Origin: Ophioderma brevispina
Taxonomy: Eukaryota > Echinodermata > Ophiuroidea > Amphilepidida > Ophiodermatidae
Direction: 5' to 3'
DNA length: 64,000 bases
Assembly (NCBI GenBank): GCA_023653785.1
Contig: JAMKCH010072081.1
Span: 1-64,000, forward strand
Shown here: piece by piece, positions 42,156 to 53,304 of the stretch
Position numbering within the stretch: the first letter of the stretch is position 1
Layout of the letters: the number at the start of each line of letters is the position of its first letter
The notes under the pieces: model-generated
Database searches by the model: none
What the model was told of the DNA's origin: nothing
What the model saw: the letters and a program-made list of their open reading frames with translations, nothing else
Position numbers and translations under genes: made by a program

Positions 42156-42790
42156 TTGTTTGTATAGGAATGTTACAGCAGGCAAATACACATTTATGCC
42201 ATAGTAGATTTCAAAATAGTGAGACCTCATTTAGGTCTGTCCATTCACTGATAGGCAAGAGGAATTATTTTAATGGCCATGGGTAAAAAAGTTTAAATAA
42301 ATGTTGATCTAAAACACATTATTTCACATCAAAGATAGTTTGGGAGTTTCATTTGAAGTATCAGGATGAAAACACCAGCAATTATTTCATTAAACGTTAT
42401 TTGAACTTAACTTGCCTTTGACACTGACAACAACCTTTCTTACAGCATCTAGCATAGGAGAAATAATGCATTCTTATATCAATGCGCACATAACACAGCT
42501 TAGTTTTTATTTGGCCATTCAAAATGGGCCAATCTTGTATTAAGAGATTAGCGCAAAGCAGATTTAAAGTTCAAATTTCGGTAAAAAAGGTCCACTTTTG
42601 CCAAATGTGCCCCTTCTTTTGGGGAGGTGCAAATTTGGGGGAAAGGTCCCCTTTTGAAAAAAAATCGCCCTCCCCAAAAAAAAATCCTGGCTGGTTACAA
42701 GCCTGTTTGGAATCGGCAGGTCCCAAGAAGGAGGGTGGGCGTATGGGTATAAGGCTGGCGCTTTCAAACCCAGGTCCATTTAGTGACTAT
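42156..42790. other. Repeat-like sequence, no gene recognised
   Basis: 42,590-42,720 consists of AAAGGTCC, GGGGAGGTGC and CCCTCCCC words that occur widely in such genomes. The frames on both strands (42,524-42,799) derive from it. Confidence 0.35.
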
Positions 42791-42794
42791 AATA

Positions 42795-43130
42795 TGTAGT
42801 AGTAGTAAAACTATTTATTCAGGATTACTCAGTTCAGTAGTACATACTGGTCTCCCATGAGACCCTGACATGATTAATAACAATAATTAGAATGTACAGT
42901 TTAACATTAGTATAGATATATAAAGTGCAACTATGCAAGTGAAAAAAAATGCAAAAAAAGTATATGTTCATACAGAATAGAAAATGATTCGGAACATAAT
43001 ATTAGTTTTGAATTTTGACTAGTTCGTTAAAGGAAGAGTTCAGCGGATATCAGAAGGTAGAGCATTCCACTCTGAAGCACCTTTATAATGGAAAGTATGT
43101 TTGTCAGGCCTAATATTATTAGCTAATATG
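42795..43130 (-). repeat. Possible LINE 3' tail (minus strand)
   Basis: Read in reverse, CAGGGTCTCATGGGAGACC leads to CCTGAATAAATAGTTTTAC and TACTACTAC, the shape of a CR1/L2-like 3' end (hairpin GGTCTCATGGGAGACC, then AATAAATA). There is no coding part. Confidence 0.4.
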
Positions 43131-43198
43131 GCTTATTAGTTAACTATTATATGGCTTATTGTAGCATTCTGTATGAAAGAGTCTCATTGAAAGTATTG

Positions 43199-43490
43199 AA
43201 GCGGGCACATGTGGCACAGTTGGATCAGCATTCGCTTAAGGTTGTGGGTTCAAGCCCCGCTGTCACCAATGTTTTGTGCACTTGGGCAAGGCACTTTACC
43301 TCGCTTGCCTCTCTCCACTCAGGAGTAAATGAGTACCGGCATATGCTGGGAATGAAAAACAGACTCGCTGTGCAGGAGGAGTGGTGAACCCCCACAGCAA
43401 CATTATATATGATGGAGCCTGGCCCAAACGCCAAAGACAGAGAGAGGGGCACTCCGTCTGTGGGCGCATCATTTACAATGTATTTAGCAC
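43199..43490 (+). repeat. Complete-looking tRNA-derived SINE
   Basis: Box A TGGCACAGTTGG (43,212-43,223) and box B GTTCAAGCC (43,248-43,256) form the tRNA head. The core CACTTGGGCAAGGCACTTTA and TCTCCACTCAGGAGTAAATG is the kind of central domain conserved among tRNA SINEs of cnidarians and deuterostomes (the Nin-DC type, from memory). The tail runs to about 43,490 with CGTCTGTGGGCGCATC. A second, truncated member is at 1-92. Confidence 0.8.
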
Positions 43491-43507
43491 ACACAAAATA
43501 TAGATAT

Positions 43508-43720
43508 AGGGGTCTTTCAAGTTGGGTGACCGACAGCCAAATTTCCCATAAATGGGGATTATTTGGGTGGCATTTTTAATGGGGTCTTTGGGTGACATGT
43601 TTCATAATTTTCTAAAAAGTAGATTCCTTTGGGTGATTTTTTTTTTTGTCTAAATTGTCTAAAAAATGGGGTCTGTGGGTGACGGCAGTAAATTTTTCAA
43701 AAATAATGTGGTCTTTGGGT
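43508..43720 (+). repeat. Degenerate tandem repeat, GGGGTCTTTGGGTGAC units
   Basis: Five or six units of 35-60 bases are marked by GGGGTCTTTGGGTGACA or close variants. The last unit runs straight into the duplicated block at 43,721. Confidence 0.75.
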
Positions 43721-44292
43721 GACAACGATGCTGAAAATGGGGATCTGAACAGCCCATATACTTCAGCAAAATGGCAGTGTCTTCCCTGGGCAAGAGGTCA
43801 ATATTGCATAGAACCATCAAACATATTGTGCAGACTGGCATTTTTTTGCATTTAAAAAAAATGCAAACAGACGCATGGCACACACACACACGCACGCAAA
43901 CACACACACACACGCACGCACGCACACACACACACACACTGAAACAAGTGCACACATAAGAAACTTCAATATTACATGTTCATAGCACATGAGTTTTTTG
44001 TTTTGCCTATTTGCTCTGCACGGTTTCGCCATTTGCGGGGAGAGCCTCGGACTGGCAGCAATATGAATGGGAGCACTTATGCAATAATAGTTTGATCAGG
44101 TTCGATTTTGTCTTAATAAAACCAATGGCCTTGCAAGAGGTGAATGCACTGTTATGTAACACACTCATTCCCCTGTCGGTTTGAGGCTCACCCTGCAAAT
44201 GGCGATCCGTGCAAAGGGCGAATAGAGCTAAATTCTCAAGTTTGCAAGATTTGCTTTTGGAAATTCAAATTCATTGCAATTGTTTGTCTTGG
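43721..44292. repeat. 572-bp duplicated block, copy A
   Basis: It starts GACAACGATGCTGAAAATGG and ends TGTTTGTCTTGG. It contains a CA microsatellite at 43,877-43,942. Copy B begins after a run of 20 A. Confidence 0.9.
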
Positions 44293-44312
44293 AAAAAAAA
44301 AAAAAAAAAAAA
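44293..44312. repeat. Pure A-run joining the duplicated blocks
   Basis: Twenty A between the end of copy A (CTTGG) and the start of copy B (GACAACG). There is no other filler. Confidence 0.9.
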
Positions 44313-45070
44313 GACAACGATGCTGATAATGGGGATCTGAACAGCCCATATACTTCAGCAAAATGGCAGTGTCTTCCCTGGGCAAGAGGTCAATATTGCA
44401 TAGAACCATCAAACATATTGTGCAGACTGGCATTTTTTTTTGCATTTAAAAAAAATGCAAACAGACACATGGCACACACACACACGCACGCAAACACAAA
44501 CACACACACTCACGCACACACACACACACACTGAAACAAGTGCACACATAAGAAACTTCAATATTACATGATCGTAGCACATGAGTTTTTTGTTTTGCCT
44601 ATTTGCTCTGCACGGTTTTGCCATTTAAAACCTGTCTGATTTTCATTGTTTATATTATATATATGTATGTTTATGTATGTGCATTCATCTTTCAGTTGTA
44701 TTTTTTCTTGTATATTGTAACTGCAGGGCCTCCTTGGAAATCAGTGCATTAGCATTGAAGGGGCTACCCTGCCTAAAGAAAGATTAAATAAATAAATAAA
44801 TAAATAAATTTGCGGGGAGAGCCTCGGACTGGCAGCAATATGAATGGGAGCACTTATGCAATAATAGTTTGATCAGGTTCGATTTTGTCTTAATAAAACC
44901 AATGGCCTTGCAAGAGGTGAATGCACTGTTATGTAACACACTCATTCCCCTGTCGGTTTGAGGCTCACCCTGCAAATGGCGATCCGTGCAAAGGGCGAAT
45001 AGAGCTAAATTCTCAAGTTTGCAAGATTTGCTTTTGGAAATTCAAATTCATTGCAATTGTTTGTCTTGGT
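44313..45070. repeat. 572-bp duplicated block, copy B, with insertion
   Basis: Identical in order to copy A, with few substitutions and a shorter CA tract (44,475-44,533). It is split at 44,626-44,810 by a LINE tail. Frames in it are CA-repeat artefacts. Confidence 0.9.
44626..44810 (+). mobile_element. LINE 3'-end insertion with (AAAT)n tail
   Basis: About 185 bases absent from copy A interrupt copy B after GCCATTT. They include CTGCAGGGCCTCCTTGGAAA and end in GATTAAATAAATAAATAAA, a CR1/Jockey-like 3' end with simple-repeat tail. ATTT at both joints may be a short target duplication. Its absence from copy A dates it after the duplication, or marks the copies as alleles. Confidence 0.75.
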
Positions 45071-45112
45071 GTAATTTTGTAGCATATGTTTGTATCAAAT
45101 TGGTACAGATGA

Positions 45113-45871
45113 TTAAAAAAAATGGTTAAGTCTGTGGAGGAGACCATGAATCATGAAATACCCTGTGAGGGTATATAATCCAAGTTCTAAGTAGTACTTA
45201 GAAAGATCCGGTCCATAGAAGTTGCATACTACATGCAATAATATCCAATTAGAGAATAAAGGTATTGTTTTTAGCTTCTGTTTTGTATCTGTTGTATTAA
45301 TATAAACACAGGCGATAGCATTATTAGGACAACAAAGCCGCAGGCCGAGTTCTACGCAAAAAGTAATATCATCACCCGTGTTATACACAACAGTTAAATG
45401 GCAGAGCCTAAAAACAATACCTTTATTCTCATTCTTAAACATATTTATAATATGGGGCAATAACCTATCATCATTATAGGGTCGCCAAAAGATAACGCCA
45501 TCAAGCCAATACCCACTAAAAGAATCGAAGAATCCATGAACGCCAACGCACATATGCAACGTAAATAGACTCGCGCATATGAAGCAAAACGCAGTAACAC
45601 ATGCGCAAAATAAATTTAAAATAACTCATCTTATGCGGTTCGGGCAAGCCATGTATCTGTTGTCCCATATAAACACAGGCAGTAACCAATGAAATTGCAA
45701 GAAGCTTCACAAGTGTTCAAGAATATTCAATAGACTTTCAGTGTCTTGTAAATTCTTAAAATTAAAAAAATGTACACATTTAAAAAAATGTTGGATGAAA
45801 AAATCATCTTAGAAGAAAGGAATTAAGTACTCACCAATTGTTTCAACTTTACACTCGAAGATATATAGAGA
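45113..45871 (-). other. Weak gene candidate (TATA box, small intron, broken frame)
   Basis: On the minus strand: a TATA-like CTCTATATATC (45,871-45,860), then a consensus donor CAATTG/GTGAGTAC (exon end 45,835) and a pyrimidine/A-rich acceptor TTTAATTTTAAG (45,755), implying an 80-base intron. After it the first ATG in one frame (45,671) gives about 50 codons (MGQQIHGLPEPHKMSYF); a second, overlapping frame from an ATG at 45,553 gives 146 codons (CVGVHGFFDSFSGYWLDGVI ... LNHFF). The two may be one protein with a frameshift near 45,560. A 33-base word (CCTGTGTTTATAT...ACAACAGATACA) occurs in both. No domain was recognised. Confidence 0.25.
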
Positions 45872-47112
45872 GTTGCTGCTTGCTCTTGACTAAATATAAG
45901 GAAGCAGTCGGAGATTTGGTTAGTACTCTGTGATGTTCTTCACAATTAGCAACCAGCTCTGGTCATGTAATAAAAATTTAGCGATGCAGAAGTAGCAATT
46001 TGCTTTAATTTTCTGGTATTTAGGATACAGTGCTTGACCTGTGGTTAGAATCGCCAGTCTTATATTCTCCAAAAAGTGCAGCAGCTAATGGAATGGTAGC
46101 TTATATATATTAGCATTTCAGTTGAGATATTTGCAAAGGCAGTGGTCTGATGATTGAATCTCTCCATATTTGGCTATAACTTTTTCAACACACATTACTT
46201 AAACAATGTCAAAAATTTGTAATGTACAAGATTTAAAGGGACACAGGCCTCTTTTTCAAAAAAGTAAATTTTTTACTGTATTTGCATAATTATTTATACC
46301 CTTTGATGAAGAACAAAAATGTTATTCACGACAAACAATGCTGTAGCACAATCATACAAATTTGTTTATGATGCCAAAGACTTCCCATGAGTTTGGTGTT
46401 TTTTGTAAATAATTAATAATTATCATCAAATGTGTTGAAATTCACTAGATGAACATCATGGACTGTGATCTGCCACCACAGCGATCTGCCACCACAAAGG
46501 TGTATCCCAGAAAAAGTCTGGTGGGGGAGGGGGAAGCTTTGGAAGTTTTGGTTAAAAGTGTTAAGATTATTGGAGGGGCTCAAGTCTATTTGAGCCCCTG
46601 CCAACCAAACTTATTGGGGGTGCCCTGCCCACCCCCCCAAAAAAAACCGGATCTAAAAAAGTAGGGGCTATCATGCACTGGATGTCTTTTGAACAAAGGG
46701 GGTCATTCGGAACTAGTAAAAAAATGTGTGAAAGTGGGATCATTGGGTACAGGGAAGCCAAATAAGGGAAATATGTTGAATCATTAATTGCACTGGTCCG
46801 GATGCTACGCAAAAGTTAAGACAAAATTTAAGTTGAAAAGCAAAAGTTGACAAAAAAATGAGGTCATTGGGCACTGGATTATGACAACTGTGGCATTGTG
46901 CTGTAAAAAGGGTCATTGGGTAATGTGATGGTAAGAAAAGGGGGTCATTCGACTTAGGAGTGCGCCCTCTGGGGCTCTTGCATGTGGTTTAACACTGTGA
47001 AACTTGGTTTTCTGAATAAACCACTGGCCACTCAGAGTGTGTTTATTACAAAATAATTCTATATGCCCATAGAGCAGGAGCAGAATTCATAGGGGCCTTA
47101 TAAGGAATTCAT
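45872..47112. other. No gene; GGGTCATTGGG repeat at 46,690-46,960
   Basis: 46,690-46,960 has five GGTCATT(G/C)GG words spaced 40-70 bases, a degenerate tandem repeat like that at 43,508. The rest, including the frame at 46,449-46,664, is unassigned. A MITE-type end (TTTAAAGGGACACAGG) is at 46,233. Confidence 0.45.
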
Positions 47113-47993
47113 TTACCCCTCACTACAGAAAAGGTTTAACACCTTTGGTAGCTAGTATGGACCCTCTACATCAGTGCTAGGTAGTTAGTACTCTCAAATT
47201 GTGGTATCACTTTTTCAATAGGGGAAAAGTTAAGTTTAACACAGGGGTCAAACTTTTAAAATCCCTCATCATAATTGAAATTATCATATATTGTCCATCT
47301 AATCATAAGGATTCAAAAATGTATAGTTTGAGTTTGTACCACCTACAACCATTGGTTTTGGAGTTATAGGATAAAATGACTAAAATGGTAAAAAAAAGTC
47401 AATCTGAATTTGTACAGGGGTCACATTAAAAGTTCATCTGAATTATTTATTTTAAATACTTGCCTTGGTAAGAGGGAATCCAAAAAGTCCAGTTTTGATG
47501 TTAAATGTTTACTTACGGAGAAAAGGGTCAAGTAAGGTCACCGCCAATTGGATTATGTTGCCCTATGACCTATTTTGTCGCATAACGTGATAATATGCAT
47601 TGCAGATGCTACAAAATTCGACACATTAAGCTAAATGAACAACTTTCAATTTTACCAAAAATTGGAGCAACTTCTGATTTTGACCCCTGTACAAATAGAA
47701 ATTGACCTTTTTTACAATGTTAGCCATTTACCCTATAACTCTCAAACCAATGATCATAGATGGTACAAACTATACATTTTTGGAATCCTTATGATAAGAC
47801 CGACAATATGGCATAACGTTCAATATGAATGGGAGCATTTTAAACATTTGCCCCTGTGTAACCTTAAATTGACCCTATTGAAAAAGTTGACATCCACACA
47901 ATTTGAGTTTAGTCAATAAACTACCGAGCATGGACTCTAGTGTTTGGTCCTACTCACTACAAACGGTGTCAAAATTTCTGTAGTGAGGGGTAA
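47113..47993. mobile_element. Foldback element, ~880 bp (TTACCCCTCACTACAG ends)
   Basis: The ends TTACCCCTCACTACAGAAA and TTTCTGTAGTGAGGGGTAA are exact inverted repeats. The arms continue inwards for about 250 bases (CACAGGGGTCAAAC against GCCCCTGTGTAACC; CATAAGGATTCAAAAATGTA against TACATTTTTGGAATCCTTAT). Pairing extends almost to the centre near 47,550. It is related in its interior words to 55,833-57,139. Confidence 0.85.
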
Positions 47994-48597
47994 CGATGAT
48001 TGATGTTTGTTTGACACTGGGCAGTGCTCCTCCTCCTCTAATAAAGGTGTTTTGGACTTAATCTTTCAGATGAGAGTTAACACATGTAAAGCATGCAAAA
48101 ATATGGGTTTTGACGGTACACTTAAAAATATACCAGTGTCTCTTTAAGCATACCACCAATCTGAAAAGTTTTAACTGTGAATCTGTCATTTTTGACTATG
48201 CAACAGTGATGCAATGATTTTATCGTGTGACTTTCAATAGTGACTTTTACTTCATATAGGGTGCTTCCATTTCACAAGTTTTTATCTAGAAATGCTTTTA
48301 AAAATCATGTTTTTTGCATTTTTAGGATTGTCCATTATACTAATCACTGTGTTAAATGGCTAAGCTCAAATCAAAGGCCTTCATTTAAAATCACTACTTT
48401 ATTATAAAATTGTGATCCAGAATTTTTGTTTATAAACACTAACACAGTATCCTATGGCCTGCTATACTATAAATGTTTACTGCATGAAAACGTTCTACTT
48501 GACTATTGTTTTTAATTGTGAGTCAGCCTTTAATTGACTAGGTGTTTTCATTCATGTTGGTACCCGGGTTGGTACCTGGTGTTCCATGGAACCCTCC
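47994..48597. other. No gene recognised
   Basis: Contains a MITE-type end (ACCAGTGTCTCTTTAAG at 48,133). GGTACCCGGGTTGGTACC at 48,560-48,577 is a short near-palindrome next to the LTR element. Confidence 0.4.
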
Positions 48598-49184
48598 TGT
48601 CATGTTGTCAGGGGTAGATAATGTGGAAAATAGGTATCTTGGGCCTATAAATATTGTTGAAAATTTTGAATTAAATATAAAATGTTACTTTTTGATATTA
48701 CTTCATGTTGCATAGTATAAATGTGCATACAATGTGCATTGAAGTTAATAGCTTTTGGGTGTGGCCATGTTGTGTTTCCTAGAAAGTCATTGTTGTGCAC
48801 TGACCCATGCTTCCTGTGTGAGGCTTTAATATGGTAGGGTAGAGCACATGCATGGCACATATGATGTGGTGTATTATGCATGCAGTGAAAAAGCTAGTCT
48901 CTGATTGGTCAATATAATGGCTTGTATATTGAGTGCAGAATTTAAAGTCAGTCTTTGTCTGGGAAGTCGAGGAGAGTGGATGTAAAGAGAAATTGCAGTC
49001 ATGAATATATGTGAAATAAAGGAGAAGAAATGTACGAGAAGTGTTTGGCTGTTTAATTTACAAGGACTCTGATGCGACGGACAAGGCTCCGCACATGTAA
49101 TTGTGTGTACGGTTTCTTCAATATGCCTATGTGCGGTAAATTGTGGTTCTCCGGCCGTTAGATAAAACGGAAAAAAACATCACA
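48598..49184 (+). repeat. 5' LTR of the TRIM-like element
   Basis: TG...CA ended, 587 bases. It includes a CCAAT-type ATTGGTCAAT (48,903-48,912), a TATA-like GTATATTGAG about 20 bases on, and AATAAA at 49,015-49,020, i.e. U3-R-U5 landmarks in order. The remaining U5 ends with GGCCGTTAGATAAAACGG. Confidence 0.85.
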
Positions 49185-49815
49185 ATTTACATTAGGCAGT
49201 GAATGTGTTAACATAATAATGTTGTATTTTATCCACAACTTATAATGATATACTGTATGCTAAGTCTAAGTTGTTAGGGAAGCATTAAGATTTCCATGAC
49301 TGTGATGACTTATGTACATAAAATGTGGGTGTGACAAATTTAATTTTTATACTTCTCAAGCCATGGAGACTTGTCTATGACTGTTTTAATTTGTTAATTT
49401 GCCTGTCATGTCACAAACCCAAACGCCCTAAATGATGATGCTGGGAAGATTTATTTATTTGAACGTTTCTGTTAAACATTTCTACCTGTAATTGGACAAG
49501 TCATTCGTCAAATTCTCGACATGATCTTCAGTATTGAATTTACCAGCGGAAGTCTACCAAAAAAATTGCACTCCTGAAGTCGACTAAATGCAATTCTGAG
49601 AGGTATCTTCATTTTTCCGTATGGATGATGGAGAATTGAACTCTTGTGTTATTAATACAATATGAAGACTTGTCATTTTCACTATCATACCAGAATTCTG
49701 AATTTATTTCATATGTGTATTTAATGTATGTTTATATAAGTCCTTACACACGGCTCCTTTCAGTTATTAGAAGACTGACACATTCCTTTCCGGGTGGGGG
49801 GGGGGGGGGGAGGCA
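49185..49815 (+). other. Interior of the TRIM-like element, with polypurine tract
   Basis: 631 bases, A+T-rich, without an open frame of interest (a 76-codon frame at 49,646 runs into the LTR). It ends with a G-run at 49,795-49,810 and AGGCA. Confidence 0.8.
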
Positions 49816-50394
49816 TGTCATGTTGTTCATGGTATTAATGTGGAAAATAGGTATCTGGCCTATAATATTTGTTTGAAAACTTTGAATTAAATATAAAATG
49901 TTACTTTTGGATATTACTTCAATGGTTGCATAGTATAAATGTGCAAATATGTGGTAATGCTTGAAGTTAATAGCTTTTGGGTGTGGTCATGTTGTGTGTT
50001 TTCCTAGAAGTCACGTTTGTTTTTCACTGACCCATGCTTCCTGTGTGAGGCTTTAATATGATAGGGTAGAGCACATGCATGTCACATGTGATGTGTTGGT
50101 ATTAATTCAGGCAAGTGATAAAGCCTAGTCTCGGATGGGTAATATAATCTTGTGTATTGAGTGCAGAATTTAAAGTCAGTCTTTGTCTTGGGAGGTCGGT
50201 GGGAGTGGATGTAAGTGAAATAGCAGTCATGAATATATTATAAAGGTGAAGAAATGTACGAGAAGTGTTTGGCTGTTTAATTTACAAGGACTCTAAAGCG
50301 ACGGACAAGGATCCGCACATGTAATTGTGTATACCTAAGTGCGGTAAACTGCGGTTCTCCGGCCGTTAGGTGAAACGGGAAAAAAAACATCACA
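49816..50394 (+). repeat. 3' LTR of the TRIM-like element
   Basis: Collinear with the 5' LTR, with scattered substitutions and small indels (for example 18 bases missing before CTAAGTGCGGTAAA). Because LTRs are identical at insertion, the insertion is not recent, unless part of the difference is consensus error. Confidence 0.85.
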
Positions 50395-53304
50395 CCTCCC
50401 CTTAGAAAACCAATTTCCTAGGGAATTGTCCTACTGAAACTCATACCACCTTTGAGGGTCATAAGACAAGGCCAATGGCAATAGAATGAGTTCTGGTTTA
50501 TCGCCTGGAAATAACAGCAATTATTGTTTGTGAAAGGCCTCAAAACTGAAACAAAATGTTTCCACACCCGGCTTCCACAGCATACACTTTTGTAAATCAT
50601 TTTGGTTTATATCTGCTCTAGAAGGACCAATATTTTTTTGTGGGGGCAATAACTACACATGTATTTGCCATATTTTGTACAGTGAAGGTGTGTAACCTTT
50701 TGATGATGAAATGCTTTCTTTTCACACAAAGGTTATTTTTTTCTGATTTATTAATCGTGGTTCTCAATAAATATGACCATACCTAAGCTGAAAAATAGTT
50801 TGTTATTTTATCTTTTAAACACACTCCTTTGGTGCCTGTGAATTCAGCTAATTATCTCATTATAGTAGGTTCTCGCTAAGTGTCTACTTTCGTTTCCCCG
50901 CTACTTTAACTCACTATAAATGAAAAAAATACAATTCCTGAATATTTATTTTGTGTTTTTGTTTGATACACTATGACTATATTCTCAGAATTATAAAAAC
51001 CTGGATACAAAGTTAAATGTTGTTATTTTTTCCTATTGTTTGATGCAAACCCCCCAACACCCTATGTCCCTATGGTTACGCTTAAAATTAACAATTGTCA
51101 TTATTTATTTGGTAGTAATTTTGTTTTTTCTTTTTGAATACTCTTGATACTAAGTCTTTACTTGATTGAACATATCCTATCTATCAATAATGCCATAATT
51201 CATCAATTAACTCCTAAATTTTTACCATTTTTGTTCAAAACGTCCTTTCCCTGGATTTTGAGTCATTTCTGTACGAAATTTTGAAGGGCAGTCTATAAAC
51301 TTGAAAACACTGAATCCAAAATTAACCACTTGGTCAATATACCTCCAATTGGCTACTTGGCACACATCATTTATCTACGGTAGCTCTTGATGAATTCCAT
51401 CAAAATATCATACTTTTGCAAAAAATGAGGAGAGTAATTTAATTCAGCGTCATTTCCGTAATGCTGTATAACACTAATAATATAGGAAAGTATGTCCTTT
51501 TTGTAATTGGCCAATGGCAAACAGAATTGTTGACCTGTTACCCTATATATAACATCACGCTAGGCATCGCCCTCGGGAGACGTTATACTGGTCTAAATGT
51601 TTGAACCATCATTTCCGTTAACGGTCATTTCCGTAACCTTTTTTACTGTACGGAAATGATTTCTGACATTTCTTTCACCTGTTCATATTTGCAATAAAAT
51701 TCCGAGTCATAATCAATCTGGTTTCTCCATTTGAAAGATCCCTCCTCAATGGTTCTTCATTTTTGTTCAGATAATTGAGGATACGAGTAGAATTTACTCA
51801 GTCTTGACATTTGTCTGATTGTCCATTTCCGTAACAAATAGTGTTTACAGAAATGCTTTTAATGGTTTTCCCTATGCTACAACACTGAAAATTAATGTGG
51901 ATAAAATTATTGAAGGCTCTAAAGATCACGCCGAGTGCTCATTGTAGTATTTGTGCACTATTGTGAACACATCCAAGAAAAAAAATTATGATTTTGAACA
52001 ACTTTTTTCTCAGTTTTTTTTAACGCCAAAAGTAGACACTATTAGCGAAGAACCACCCATTAACAAACTGTGGGAATTTTTAGAACTTTTTATGGAAAGT
52101 ATTGTTTTGATGTTTATAACTCAATGGATGTTTTTTTTTCATTGAAACAATTTACAAAACAAAGTTATCAAGCAATAAGACAAGGAAAACTATTTAATTC
52201 AGCCAATGGAAGTCGATTCTTAGTTTCCTGGTTGGTGATTCTTAAAAGGTGACAAGGTCCGATTTTCATTACATTATTTACTGTTGTTTCATTATTAATC
52301 TAAAGACATGTTTGAATACACTGCTACCCTTATATTTATTACATAAACATAAAAGAAAAAAAGAGAAAAAACAGAGTAAATACAAATGCCTAATTAACAA
52401 AACAGGGTATTATGCAGATTTATTTCTCAAAAGTTTAATAATCAGTTAAGATTTTTGTCACCAAATTATGATGATGACAAGCTGGACAGAAATCGGGAGA
52501 AAATTCATTATTATTGTATACTGTGACACCCCTCCCAAGGGAACTATTTAAAATAAACAGGAAGGGGGTGCTTGAATATTTTGAGCAACTGAAAATCTGT
52601 TTCTATTTATATCAAGTTCAATTAGAAAAATGATCTTTTCACAAAATAATGAAATATTTGCCACAGCACGCTCCAACAGGAAACTAAGAATCAAATTCCC
52701 TTTGCCTAATCTAAAATATACCTTAATTATTTTAACTTAGCTTCACAGTCATAGTTCACATTTGTTCAAGTTGATACTTACATAACCATTGAATAGCACT
52801 ATTAAGACTTGCCGTCTTGCTGCCTTTTCACAGCAAAAAGGAATAGAGGACTGATCTTGCATGAATATTCATCCTTTCCTTCCCTATATTTTTTTTATTT
52901 TTAAGGGGAACTCTGCCCCTCCACCCCACCAGCTATGCCCCTTATGTAGTTTGATGGTAAGTTATCTTTACCTTCTGATAAAAATAAATGTATAAAAAAG
53001 TTATATTATTTCTTCTATTTCAAACAATGCAAAACATCCAAATTGTTTTCAAATAAGGGCTGTTACTTTTTTCAAAAGTGCCCCCAAATATTTGGGTCAT
53101 AATTTTTGTAATAATAAAATAGGGTGGTCATATGGAATTGTATAAACTCTAAAATATAATACCAAGGTCAGGTTTAAAAATTAAAGGGACACAATGGCAT
53201 GAAAAAATATTCAGACATAATGAAATGGACCCTTATTCAAATCACTTCCACAAATTAAAACAATTTGGATGTTTACATTCTCTAAAAACAGTAAAAACAG
53301 CACA
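50395..53304. other. No gene; CATTTCCGTAA words at 51,440-51,860
   Basis: The long A+T-rich gap has no domain in any frame (51,951-52,449 are low-complexity). Between 51,440 and 51,860 CATTTCCGTAA and its complement TTACGGAAATG occur at least six times, including a close inverted pair at 51,630-51,660. This is probably a decayed element with such subterminal repeats. A TTAAAGGGACAC MITE-type end is at 53,180. Confidence 0.45.

Larger units (their letters stand above)
48598..50394 (+). mobile_element. Complete small LTR element, TRIM-like, with target duplication
   Basis: Two direct repeats of about 580 bases (48,598-49,184 and 49,816-50,394) begin TGTCATGTTGT and end ACATCACA. They flank only 631 bases of non-coding interior. 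The 5 bases before the first and after the second are both CCTCC, the target duplication of an LTR integration. A purine tract (GGGTGGGGG...GAGGCA) ends right at the second LTR and can serve as the polypurine tract. No tRNA-primer-binding site could be matched after the first LTR. There is no gag or pol, so it must be moved by proteins of another element. Confidence 0.85.

Noticed and set aside
43659..44624. Repeated Cys-Val frames in two places
   Set aside because: CA microsatellites inside a duplicated block; no start context or domain.
45516..45710. Frame beginning MKLLAISLVTACVYMG as a secreted protein
   Set aside because: The apparent initiator is GTG, not ATG, so the signal-peptide-like start is not reliable; only the downstream ATGs were considered.
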